Shown piece by piece: positions 1 to 12,117 of a stretch of DNA of 64,000 nt. The translations under genes were made by a program, and so were the position numbers. A model generated the notes under the pieces. That model saw only the letters and a program-made list of their open reading frames with translations, was not told the DNA's origin and ran no database searches. Numbering within the stretch: position 1 is the first letter of the stretch; every line of letters begins with the position of its first letter. The stretch is from Cotesia glomerata (lineage: Eukaryota > Arthropoda > Insecta > Hymenoptera > Braconidae): assembly GCF_020080835.1 (NCBI RefSeq), contig NC_058164.1:434001-498000 (forward strand), read 5' to 3'.

Positions 1-3000
1 ATATATGTATAATAGTTGAGTTCTTTGGTGGTCGAAAAAGAGAAAGGGATCGAGGGGGTAAGAGGAAAGAGGGTGGGTTAGTTTTTTAGGGGTGTCCCAC
101 CCTATAACCGTGTCATCGTCATCCCTCGGGTATCGGGTACGAGTCAGCCGTTCGCTCATCGATATACCATCTACCGTCTACCTTATACTCAAAGCAAAGA
201 CGCACGGAATTTGTTATTTTATTTATAAAACAGCAATGCGTTAATTGTCGATGCGTGAGTCGGGGAAATGAAGTTTATTTAAATGACCGTTTCGAATTTC
301 CAATTTTCAATTTCCGTTGCTCTAGTGTAATTTGTAATTGTATATCGTAGGTGGCGCTAAGACATCGCGGTTGGAAATTAATGGTAGGTGTTTCGAAATT
401 CAATGAAATTGGATGGAATTTCGGGACGAGGGGAAGAAACCAGCGGCTCCCGGGCTTTGGCTTTGTGTTTTTTTCTTTTTGATTAGCCCTATACTTATGT
501 AACGCGAGTTAAACCGTTTACTTTTTGTTGGGTTTCGATTGCACCGTTGGCTCCGCTTTCCACGGTATACCTTGACAAATTAGCTGATTCATTTTTTTTT
601 ATTTCCGTCGGAAAACCTGTCTTTTGTAGCATGACTTTGATTCATCCCTCAATTAAAAAAAAAAAAAAAAAATTATTTATAGATACATTGAGAAATTCCA
701 GTGAGGAATGAGAAAGTTGTTTCACGGTTTGAAATACTGTGAAAAATTTTTTGTTGGGAAATGCTGCATTAAATCTTTGTATTGGTTTTCGATTTTAACT
801 TTTCAATTTAAATTCTGTCGAATGTAAAATTTTATACGTTGGTAAAAAATATTAAATTGATTAAAAAGATATAATTTTGATGCAAGAAAATTATTATGAA
901 GTGTTTTACGGCCTACATTTTTTAGTTTTTTATCAGTGTATATGTGAAATAAAAAATATATTAAGAGGCTGAATTATTCAATTATCAGAGTAATAGATGA
1001 CAGTGATTAGAGTATAAAATAATAATGATGGTGACGAATAAAAAAGAATAATTTGTTAGTGAGGAAATAGGAAATTGGCGGCAGCTGGGATAAAAAAACC
1101 TCGCGGAAGTAAATTCCCGTTGATCGTCAAAGATCACCGACTCGTCTCGATTCATCAAGCATCGTCGAACATTGAAATAACCTAGGAATACAAGTAAAGC
1201 CTACTCTTGGTATAAATGTATGTATATAATAATATAATATAATATACAACAAACTCGGAAAGACTATAATTACTATTGTATAGTTTAAAACCAGTTTCTC
1301 GGTGTTTTCCGTCTATTCTTCATAAAATAAAATTTTTAAAAAGTTATTCATCCAAGAAGTGCATAAAATTTTTATTTACTGAACAAAGTGCCTATTAAGA
1401 AATTCTTTTCTAACCTTTTTTTCATCCGATCCAATTATTTGTTCATTACAAATCCTTTATTATTGGAAATAAAATGTTTCCATACTCGGGAAAAAACTTT
1501 TTATAAAAACCTAGGCCTGCTCGCGCCATTTTGTTATGTGGAAGAAAAATTAAGATACATGTCCGATGCGACGCTTACGCACACACTCATCCGGATAATA
1601 TATCTGTATGGAAGGAGAGATAAGTTTGTTGTATTATTTTTCGGAGATTAGGGGAAAAAATTTGAGTTAGAAAGGTTCGAGGGTGGATTTGGGACCCCAA
1701 AAACGGAGAGAAGCAAACCGGCAATTCAGCTCATTGGTCGGAATCAAATCTACGACCCTATGGTATGGACATATCGATTATTTGTCCTTGATACGAAACG
1801 TAATAAGCCACTCAGCTGGCAACTGCTGGTCAAGCTCATCTAGGAAGGTGTGGTCTCTTGATGCATCAATGACATTTTGTACCACCCATTTTTTTATTTT
1901 TCCGTCAGTTTGATTACTCACACATTACGCAGTCTAATTTTTTCAACGAGTCGCCCAATAACACTCAGGAAAAAGCTCATACATTGATAAGAAAATTTTT
2001 TAAAAATTAATTTGTGAGAATTTTATAAAAAAAATTGTCTGATTTGTAATAAAATATCCTATTACTTACTTAAACTTATATACAATAATTTGAATAACAA
2101 AAAAATAAAATTCAAATAAATAACAATAATTGAAGAAACTATAATAACAGGATCGCAAAAACTCATGACATGATATCAGTCGTATAAAAATCCCTTTGTA
2201 CGAAAATTCGACGCACAATTTAATTCTAGAGAAGAAAACAAAGTGCGTGTGTATGCGCGTGACATGTGGAGTAATTAAAAAAAAATGTAACGGACGTTTA
2301 TTTAGCAGAACTGTGGAGTTATAAATCAAAAGGTTAAAAAATAAAAGACTGCCGAGTAAGAGGTTTATGATCGGTTTTTTATTTCTGTAATTTTAGCATA
2401 CGAGGAGGAGGAAGAGGATGAGGATGAGGAGGACTATAATAATGATATTCATATTTATACTATAGGTATACGTGGTATATTTCATATTCACGGCTCGCGA
2501 GTTCTGGATAAATGACGTTTCTATGAATACAACGACGCGGTTTATAAATTATAAATTAAACTAAATGGAAGTTTGATGCCGACTTAAAACCAATCGTGCT
2601 TAATTATTCTCAATTATTCCGGTCAGAAAATGTCAGACTGATCGCTCGATTTTCCGATAGACAAGTGGTAAGTGGGACAGTCCAGATGGATTATTCACTG
2701 AATTACAAATTATCCTATCTTGTCACACATAAAATATAAACGCCAGTTTCGCTTTATCTGTGTTTAATTTCATTTACCAAAATTCATTTCCTCCGTTAGA
2801 ATTATGGAGATCATCACGACTTTTTTTTTTAACTAGTCATTCCTCGCATATCCTTCGCGGTTGACTGACAGGATGTTTTAATAATGGCTTCTACGTCTAA
2901 TCTAATTATATTTATCTATCTTTATTCAAAAACTTTTCAATAATAAATTTAGCGAAGGAATATTTCAAAAATTCGATTAACTAAAAAATAACAATAATTC

Positions 3001-3290
3001 TTTTTCAAACTTCAAATAAATAATAATTTGATTAAAATCTGAACTTCAATAAATTTAAACTTCAATAACTTTACCTCAAAAAAATCCGGAATAAATTTAT
3101 GCAAAAAAACAATTAATAAAAAAATAACTTTCGCCATTTTATGGATAAACGGGTGTAGGGTATAATTTTTCCTGGCAATCGCTCTGAACCGTGTGCTGAA
3201 TTTAAGGATGAAGGTAACACATATGTACATCTATATATGTATGTAGAGAGTTTAACCCTCGTACATACATAGAGCGTATATACCAGAGCA
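1..3290. other. non-coding wasp DNA, no gene recognised
   Basis: AT-rich sequence with homopolymer runs (poly-A near 655-672) and a GAGGA/GATGA-rich purine stretch near 2402-2432. The open frames here are short, AT-driven and mostly lack an ATG or any recognisable domain. No tRNA, no clear transposon ends and no convincing exon were seen. Confidence 0.6.
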
Positions 3291-3299
3291 TTATCATGC

Positions 3300-3440
3300 G
3301 AATGTATTTACGCATTCACGAACGACCGCGTCCACGTGTCGCGGTTCGAAATGTGTAGAACCAGCTTGCTCCTGATTGGTCCCTGCCCACGCCGTGACGT
3401 AACATTCCGCCGTCCTGCTGACTGGTTCGCGATACCAAAT
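3300..3440. promoter_or_regulatory. CpG/GC-richer promoter-like patch with E-box, CCAAT and CRE-like sites
   Basis: This patch stands out from the AT-rich surroundings. It contains a CACGTG E-box (3333-3338), an ATTGG inverted CCAAT box (3375-3379) and TGACGTAA, a CRE-like site (3395-3402), within about 70 bp. Close packing of these three motif types is typical of a proximal promoter in animals. The direction and the gene served are unknown; the nearest exon-like segment on the plus strand starts near 4368. Inference only: no transcript evidence is available. Confidence 0.35.
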
Positions 3441-4367
3441 ACTCAAGTGGGGAATACGCAACACACACACATGTCTATATCTTCAATATATATATATATA
3501 TAAATGTATATAATATGTGAGTATGTGGTTGCCGAGCTAAGGGATGAATTAGCGAGGGAAGGGCAAAGATCCACTTTATTTTTTTTTATTCTTAAAAATA
3601 ATCCTTGAGTAATTGTTCTCAAAGGCATCAATTAAATTCAAGAATTCAAGAATTGAAAATAAAAATAAAAAAAAAGTTTAAAAAGTTGAGTACTTGGTGT
3701 GAAAAAAGACAAGTAAGGATTAATGTATGTAATGGTGTAATTAGGAAAGAATGAAAAGAATTGTGTGGAATAAAAAGTGTAAAGTGTAAAGCAAGTGTGA
3801 CACGATAGAGCTTAACCGGTACGGGGCACGGCTAAAATGTGAGATAAAGAAATAGCATCTGAGGCTACGAGGCTGAAGAACTAAAGAAGAGTACTTGTTT
3901 TATGTATATATAGATAATGTGAGTACGAGTACAAGCATAAGCTTGTGTAATGGTACAGTGTAAGGAAGGAGGAAAGAGGAAAGAGGAAAGAGGTGAGAGG
4001 GAAGAGAAAGATTAGAGGATGATAAGAGTGGGGATTGTTGGATGATAGTGAACCCACTTGGAGCAGCGCGGGCGAGGGTGGGGTGGAGCGAGTTTGGAAA
4101 AGCGCATGAGAGGGATACTCGGAGTCCGGAGTAGTAACCGCGTCGGCACAACTGTGTCTCGGCACTCCGTCACGGGGACTCGAGTCAGGTGGACGTGTTT
4201 TACACTTAACTCAAACTATTCGAACCTTTGCATCAGAACCTTAACTGCCCTTGCCTCACTTTACCCTATACTACTGCACTTTATATTTTTTGTTCTAATT
4301 TAAAAACTAACGCGACAAAAAATTTATTCGGTCGTGATTTATCGGTACGCGTGGTTATTCTTCTCAG
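3441..4367. other. non-coding, with TA microsatellite and purine-rich repeat
   Basis: Holds a short (TA)n tract near 3486-3502 and a GGAAAGA-type purine-rich stretch at about 3961-4018. The 4130-4230 part is GC-richer and could be transcribed leader sequence downstream of the promoter-like patch. No supported coding region. Confidence 0.5.
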
Positions 4368-4482
4368 CTGCTTAAGCTCCGTACCAACGACCGACTGCAA
4401 GGAGGAAGATAATAAACTTTTCGCCCCAAGGACGAGGTCACCGCTTGGCAATAACTTGAGGACAAGGACGCTGGATAATAAG
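4368..4482 (+). other. possible internal exon, unidentified
   Basis: A pyrimidine-rich acceptor (TTATTCTTCTCAG, ending 4367) and a donor (AAG|GTAAAT at 4482/4483) bound 115 bases. Of the three frames, the one that starts with an incomplete first codon stays open throughout. It would encode about 38 residues including two cysteines near the start and an RTR...RTR-type basic end. I do not recognise the peptide, and an open frame this short is weak evidence. It may equally be a leader exon of a gene starting at the promoter-like patch upstream. Confidence 0.2.
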
Positions 4483-4529
4483 GTAAATTGTTTTATCAAT
4501 TTAAATTAATACTTAATCATTTTATTTTA

Positions 4530-4550
4530 TTTGATTTGATTTGATTTGAT
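4530..4550. repeat. (TTTGA)n microsatellite
   Basis: Four tandem copies of a 5-bp unit right after the donor-like site of the possible exon ending at 4482. No function implied. Confidence 0.7.
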
Positions 4551-5689
4551 GGAGCTCAGCAATTTGAAATGTTTGATGTAAATTCGGTGTTTAGAGAATT
4601 GATCGAATTGTCGGCGACAATATTTCGGATATTACCCTATCAAGGTACACATTGCTGATAGTCATTGTCATTACATAGCGGGAATCGGGTTGGAGAATGA
4701 TTGAGGACAGAAGCAGAAACAGGGAATGAAGGAAAATGTATATCAGAGTTAGAGGTAACGTTTAGTTGGAGAATTGTGGAACTCTACAACCATTTCCTGG
4801 TTATGTTCCCCGTGTCCCGTGTACACCACCGCGTTCGAGGTTAGAGATTCCGCTAGGCTAGGTCGATACCCTCCAGGCTCTCAGCTCGTGGTTTCAGCTA
4901 CCGCCAGATCGGCTGCTGAACGACGTTCCTTCAGCTACAAGGATTCTACTCCATTCTATTCGTGTTAAAAGGATTCTCGAGCCTTGCTATTCCCACCGGA
5001 ATACTCTACCCAATATTTACGTCTAAATTATTAAACTCCATACCGAAATTAAATTCTTGCTAATTGTTAATTTTTTATTTATTTTTAATTGTTTATTGTT
5101 TATTGGTGAATGGAGCGGAGGCATTGATCCGCACAAAGGATTTCAGGCAGCCTAGTTTTAAAGAAACCCGATGTAATGTGAATTCGAGAAGTCAAATGTC
5201 ACTGACTGGTGCTCCTTTAGCCCGAGGCTCTTTCAATTCACTTAGGCTCCGGTGTACCAGTACAATGACCAAAAAATAAAAATAAAAACACAAACTAAAA
5301 GTAAAAAAAAGGATAAAGAAATAAAAAGGAGCTGAGGAATAGATAGAATGAAGATGTAGGCTCTTTTTATTTAGTTCTTTCAGTCACGAGCTAACTCGAG
5401 AGACCGTTACTCTTATTCCCTTCTCTTAGTCTCTTTTCTTCTCTTTTATTTATATTTTTTATTTCCCCTTATGTATAATACTAAATCTCAAATTCTCAGC
5501 AGTCTAGTCGCGGTTTTGTCAATCCAAAAACAAATAAAATCACTCGATATTCTATTCATCCGTTTGGGTGTTTTATAATACTGACTCAAGAATTTTGTAA
5601 TGTTTATTAATTATTGATAATTTATTTTTTAACTTTAGATCCTTTGATACAGATTTATTAATAGATAATAAATCATTTGAGGATGATTT

Positions 5690-5825
5690 ATTGAAATAGA
5701 GTCAATATTTGTTAATGGTTAAAAAATATTTAACAGTTAACAAATCGCTGTTTAAATATAATAAATCAGCTGCTAATAAATATTTTTTATTTGTTAATCA
5801 ACATTGATTTAGACTCTTCAATAAT
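5690..5825. repeat. imperfect inverted repeat, possible MITE remnant
   Basis: The left part (TTGAAATAGAGTC, then a TTGTTAA-rich arm) is roughly mirrored by the right part (ending GACTCTTCAA), with the arms around an AT-rich centre. The match is interrupted by small gaps, so this is either an old MITE or an AT-rich coincidence. Confidence 0.25.
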
Positions 5826-7117
5826 AAGTGAGTGTACACAGATAAAGTCAAGAATTTTTTCCTTTTGTGTAGAAATTTTATTTTTACACTTTATACAATT
5901 CCATAAAAATAAACAAATTGTTTCTAAACAAATAAATAAATTTTTTAGCAATTTATAAATTGTTGCATCAATGTGTCCTGGCGATTGAAGTAAACCGGGA
6001 TTATCTCATTAGCGAGTATTTATTTTCAAGGCCACCTAAGAGTAACAACTACCGTGTGGTGTATATTTATACTATAAACTATATGCTATATAAAGAGGAC
6101 AGAGGGAGTTAAGAAGCCCGATAAAGATGGGACAAGTGCCGTACGTCTGTAATCTAGTGGTTAATGACCATTTAACTCGAAATAAAGACCGCGTTCCTTT
6201 CCTCCAAGAGTATCCAAGACACAGACTGCTCTACAGGTTTAGTTTTGCCATATACTGTATAAGCACCACCGATACGATATAATATAATCCTAAGCTCGGC
6301 ATTAATGTCTTCAGTCTATTCTCTATTCAGTTATTCCTCGGCGTTTAACGTGGCTAGTTTGCATTTCCCTCGATCCGCAATCGGACTATAAACCAATATA
6401 TATATATATTTTTATTAGACATTAATGTAATGCGGGACTTAAGCTCGTGCAACAGTTACACCGATGTTCTTTAAGTAAAGCCTTATCGTAATCAGGTGTC
6501 TCTAATTGACTTAAACTTAATAAAAATCAATTAAAGAGTGATTTTATGTGGGAATAATTCAAATGCTCTAATTATTGCCAATAAAATAATTCTCGATTAT
6601 GCTTTATATTTATGAGTCACTGGAAATAAATGCTCGTGGCGTTACTCATTACTCGTTATTTTATTTATTTTCATCTAATTGTTTAATTAAAATAAAAAGC
6701 AAGTGTTGAAAGCGAGAAAACTTAACAGCTGGATAAAAAATAAAAACTAAGAGAAAAAAAATCTAGTTAAGTTTTTATTTGAGTTTGTTTCGAAAATGAA
6801 AAGTTTAATTTCCCAGATGAAATATTTACAAAGTTGTTGGTAGCAGTAGAGGCTAGAATTTAAAATAACTGAGAGTAAATATTAAAATTGCTGTCGTTGA
6901 GTTTTCCCGGTCAATTCTGTTTCAGCAGCAACACTTTACTATGAAGATATACATATATATATATAAGATGTATAACTAAACTAAACTGGGTAAATAATTT
7001 TTGGAAACTACTGTCGTTATCTCAGCGCTCGATGCTCACTGTAATTAAGTGTTACTTAAGATTTAGTAATTGAACGACGCAGTAATTAATCAGAGATGAA
7101 AGTTGCACGAGTAGCAA

Positions 7118-7139
7118 ATGGAGATGGAGATGGAGATGG
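7118..7139. repeat. (GGAGAT)n microsatellite
   Basis: Three and a half copies of the 6-bp unit. Simple repeat without other context. Confidence 0.7.
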
Positions 7140-9119
7140 GAAGTTGGCCTAGACCGTCTCATAATATTCCAAAACCCGCTATGAATCATTTTATTCCCAA
7201 ACTCCTCCTCGGGCTTTTACTTTAATGTTTAAAATCTTAGCGCCCTACTATCTCCAATAAAGCTTCTACTTTTTGCCCTCTAAACTCTCAGTCCCTCTTT
7301 ATTTATTTACTCACGCAAATTATTACACTATTTTAATTTGAATTTATAATTTTAACGGCCGAAAGACATCACTGAAAACAAATAATTTATTTTTTCAACC
7401 TCTCACAGCAACAGAAACAGAAGGAAATAATTAGATCTGCTCCAGTGATTCTCAGAGATTTGCTCACATTTTTGCCACGCTCTGACGCCCAAACTGTGTC
7501 ACTAACTCGAGATTTAAAGTTATTGATAACAGTCTATTATCTATTGAAGTATTTTTAATAAAAATACCGGTTTGGATAAAAGATGAAAAATATCTCACGT
7601 GTTATGAGAATTCTCAGAATTTAATTTAGCTACGATTATTTATGTTTATATTATTATTTTCTGTAGTAAGCTACAGAACCAAATGAAAGTGTAATGAAAT
7701 TTTCCAAGAAATAACAATAATTTAAAAATTTCTCACAATAAAAAATCACATTCCTGGTAATTCTTTGAAAAGGATTATCATCTTTAGTGTAGCTTTACAG
7801 TAGGTATAAATATAAATAATGACAGTAGTGTGTACAATATAATATAATATGTATCTCGGTTTCTCAGCAAAAATATAAACATCTCTCAGTCACTAACTTT
7901 TTCGCATTATTGCCTGATTTTTCATGGAACGAAAAACAACCTCTGTAATTTTGTTGGCCTGAGCGTGCGAAGAGTCAGCCGAAGCGTTACGCTTCTGCTG
8001 TCATGTACTCAAACGTTCATTGGTTAAACGAAGATAAAAATACAGACATTTTTATTTAGCTTTTACCTTTACCTTCACTTGTTTCATCCTATATAGATGT
8101 AGTAGGTACATTTGTTGTCTTGCGCTCGGAAGATCGCAAATCACAAGAGCTAGTTGGATCCTCCAGTACGCTCACCAATAAGTAAACTAAAGTATAAAGA
8201 AGAACCAAGAACGAACAAGAGGCTTCTTTAGTATTAGGCTTTGCTTCTTACATTATATTCCTCAGCACAGAATGAGAAAGAACTATTGTACCCACTGGCG
8301 TTATGCTCCGGTTGCATCACGTACAATTTAACCACTCTATAACGGAATAACTTTTTCTTATTCTTTATTTTTTAGTTTAGTATTGCTGTTGTTATTTAAA
8401 ACTTTTTTGCCGGGGATTTAAGACGGCTCTTACCGGCTGTAAAAAATATAAAAAGGTTATTATTTGTTGAAAAATTAACCGAGCATTATTTTTTTAGCCA
8501 GTCGGCATTCCTGTAGGTTGTTACGCTTCTTGTTTAATGTCAAGGAACAGAGTGCCTCGATTGATCCATTTATTTGTTCATTAATTACTTTATTATCCTC
8601 TTGGATTATAAAAAAAGCGAGCTTTCCCAGGAATTTCCAGCCTGGCTAATTTAAACTACTTGGAAATTAATTACCCATTGAGAAATTGGCAATTTTTCAG
8701 ACGGAAAAAGGAAGAATCAAACTGGAAAAAAAAAAAAAAAAAAAAGAAACTCAGCTTCTTAACGTTACATTGATATTAACGTCAAACTTAAATTACCATC
8801 AGGAGCAGCAGCAACAAAAACTAAACAGGAGAGTCTTTTAAAGCTTTATAAATATCTCGGCTAATCTTGTATCGTTGTTATTAAGCTCAAAAGTTTCCGC
8901 TGAGTTTTAAAAGCCATCGGCCGGTGACAGGTCTCACCAATAAACTTAGTCATTACGTGGGCTCTGTTCTCAAGATGGTTCCTTCAGCTCCAGCTTCCAG
9001 AAAATAAGTAAAGGGCGCATTACTTTCTTTCTCTAGCCAGTCACTCGAAGAATAAAGAAGAAAGAAGGAAGAAGAAAGAACGAAAAGAGCTGTACTGGTT
9101 GAACGAAAATCCCTAGCTG

Positions 9120-9133
9120 GTTGCTATGACAAC
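9120..9133. promoter_or_regulatory. RFX X-box-like motif
   Basis: GTTGCTATGACAAC is a near-perfect palindrome and fits the animal RFX X-box pattern (two GTTNCC-like half-sites). X-boxes often control ciliary genes in ciliated sensory neurons. No gene start is recognisable nearby, so this may be an enhancer site or a chance match. Confidence 0.25.
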
Positions 9134-9820
9134 AATCCAAGTGGGACGAGCTAGGCCTATCCCTTTTCCGTATTTTTTGCCCGCTGTCTTGCTTTTTCTT
9201 ATACCCAAGTACAAGACACCCGGGGTGTGTTCTCGAGCCCAAAACCATTAATATTAATTTTATTCTATAAAATAAAATGTGTAACATCGATATTTTTTTA
9301 AATAACAAACCCATAAGTTCTCCCGCGGCAACTTTTTTAATTTAATAAATCGAAATTCCATTTAACGACCTCCTCGAAATCGTGTTGGTCAAGTCGTTCA
9401 GCGAAAGAGGAAGAGGAAAAAAAGCTCGAGAAGCTTGAAATAACAGCGTGTAGTGCGGAGTATGTGTTCGTTGCTGGTATAGAGTATAGAGAATGGCTGG
9501 AAGTTTGAAATTAAAGCTCCAAGAGGAGAAAGGAGAAATTGGGTGATTGCTCGGCAGTGTGTCGGCTATTCTGGGGAAACCAGCTCTTGTCATCATCTCG
9601 GCAAAAAAAGTAAACTCGGAGAGCTTACAAACTGAAACTGTTCGGGACGGACTACTATACGCTTGGAACCGGTAGCGAGGCACGTAGTTTTAGCACTTGG
9701 TACCCGTACCGGGTCAAAGGTCCTTCCAAGTTGACGACATATTTAACAACTCAGCACGTACGGGGCAGACCAGTAGCCGTAAACGCGAGAAATACGTACT
9801 GTTGAGGTCAAGCCACATAC

Positions 9821-9860
9821 ACATAACATATAACATATAACATATAATATATAACATATA
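9821..9860. repeat. ACATATA-type minisatellite
   Basis: About five near-identical copies of a 7-bp unit, with one variant copy. Simple repeat. Confidence 0.7.
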
Positions 9861-10120
9861 GCAGGGTACATCACCTTACTTTAAAGCTCTACACTTATAC
9901 ATTTATGTATTCACCAATACCAACAAAGATTGCGGTGTGGTTGTTATGTGTGTGGTGTATACGCTTTGCTCTAAACTTTTCTTTATCTTTTTCTTATATT
10001 TTCTTTGGCTCTATTTAGCGTATATATGTATGTATGTAGATTGTAAATGGCGAGTATACACCTAACCGTAGACCGTCTCTTGTGTTGTTGAGATAAATAT
10101 TCCCCTTTTTTCAGTCGCGC

Positions 10121-10144
10121 TCCTATCCTCCTATCCTCCTATCC
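10121..10144. repeat. (TCCTATCC)3 tandem repeat
   Basis: Three perfect copies of an 8-bp unit downstream of a pyrimidine-rich stretch ending in TTTCAG. No exon could be supported there. Confidence 0.75.
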
Positions 10145-12091
10145 GCTATTCAATACCAACTTGCTCCCCGGTTTTTACGTTTTCTTTATTTTCTTATATT
10201 CCACGAGGAATAAGACAGGAGATAGCAGCTAAAGTCTTTCGCATCTGTATTGCGATAAACTTGGCGGCTGACCAGATTTTACGGGATTTAGGTACAAGCT
10301 ATTTAGCAACTCATTTTCGTAAATTTAAATTGAGACTCTTTGCCACTTTGTTAATTGATTAAAATATTTAAGATACTTTTTTATCGGCAGAATTGTTAAT
10401 ATTAACATTATTCAATGTGTCAAAAAAGATAAATATTGAGAGATGACTTTCGGTGACACACATATGTTGGAAGTTGTAAAAAAAAGTGTTGGTTAATGAA
10501 AGGGTGTGTTTAAAAAAACTAAAAATAACTTTCAGATAAAATAAACTAAATATAAGAGGAATGAAACGAGTCGTTTGTAAAGTAAAGAGGGAAACCACGA
10601 TCGATTGTATCGGTAGGGTATGATCGGGTGTGGAGCCCGCAGCTTGATGTAGCTGGGCAAGGACTAAAAGAAGGACAAGGGGAGAAGAGAGAACGGGTGA
10701 AACGGAAACCAGCGCCGAGGATCCACGTGTAGAACGGAGATGAGGGTTCCTATCCTGATGATGACCAAGATGGAAAACCGTGCCTATACATACCGTACTA
10801 TACGTGCAGATCTATAAATGGCGAGTGTGTGTACATGTGTGAGGACAGATGACGAGAATACCAGAGGGGAAAGGGGAATGTCACAAAAAACGCAACATAA
10901 AGAGAGAGATTAGTTTAGGGTGAATGATAATAAATTTCAATTGAAGAATTTTTAAAAATATCGGATTATCTGCTGGTACAGACTATTAAATTTAAAGCTT
11001 TATGTACTCGAGTAATTTACATTACGTAAATCTAATAATCAATTTATAATTGACTGGGTTTTATTTTTTTTTCATCTGCCAGATTTTATACCAGATCTTT
11101 ATTTTAAATTCAAATACTTTTATTTATAATTTTTTTCCTTTACTTGCTCTTTTACGTTTTTCCGTTCACCAACCGAATGCCGAATGCCGAGAGCCGAGAG
11201 ATGAAATTGAAGGCTTTTTAAAGAGCTTTTTCCCGAGATGTGCCAATATTTTACATACATTTGACAGGCTGCGTCGACTCATTCACGTGAAAACTTGATA
11301 AACGGGAAAATAAATAAAAATATTTATAAAAAATACAAACAAACTGAGAAAAAAGGATTGACTCTTGATTGGAGATGTAATATAGAAGATTAAAAAGTAT
11401 ATGTTGTAGCAGAGTTTTTTATCATAACGATTCATTCGACGATTACTTTATTTTATTATTTCTTTTTTTCTCAATTTAGAAAGTTTTAACAATACAGATG
11501 GAAAACAATAAGAGCTCGAGATATTGTTTTAAATTTTACCAAACAAATTGTTTGAATATTTAACGTTATGTAATTAACGTCGGAATATTCGTTACTGGAA
11601 AACAAACTTACCGAAGATAATTAAAATAATATAATGTTGAATTTAATAGACGCGCAATTCAGAATTTAGCTGTAGTTTTAATGAGATTAAATTTAGCCAT
11701 TGATTAACTATAACTAAATGAAGCTGTAAATAAAAACAATATCGAAACATGAAAACGGAAAATTAATTAAATTAAAAAAATAAATAAATAAAATAAAATG
11801 GCGACGGTGGAATAGTTGTAGTCATTAAATTGATATTTGAATGCGCGGAAAAGTTAGTATTTGAAAAAGGATGATAAAAAGTGCGACAAAATAGGGAAAA
11901 AATTGGAGGCAAAAAACCGGAGAGAAATATTTAAAAAGCAGTCAATCGTAATGCAAAAGTTTTCAATCATTTTTCAATGGTCTTTTATATACATTATTTT
12001 CTTTGACAATTCACTGGTAAACCCTTGGCCTTAAGCTCTGCTGAAATGTTGAGGTAATAAAAGCGTACCAGAATAAATTTTCCTGGTATGG

Positions 12092-12117
12092 AGGATGCTG
12101 GATGCTGGATGCTGGAT
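12092..12117. repeat. (GGATGCT)n tandem repeat
   Basis: Three complete copies plus a partial fourth copy of a 7-bp unit. Confidence 0.75.

Noticed and set aside
5064..5279. signal-peptide-like 71-codon frame
   Set aside because: The hydrophobic start comes from a T-rich run, there is no ATG, and the rest has no recognisable family.
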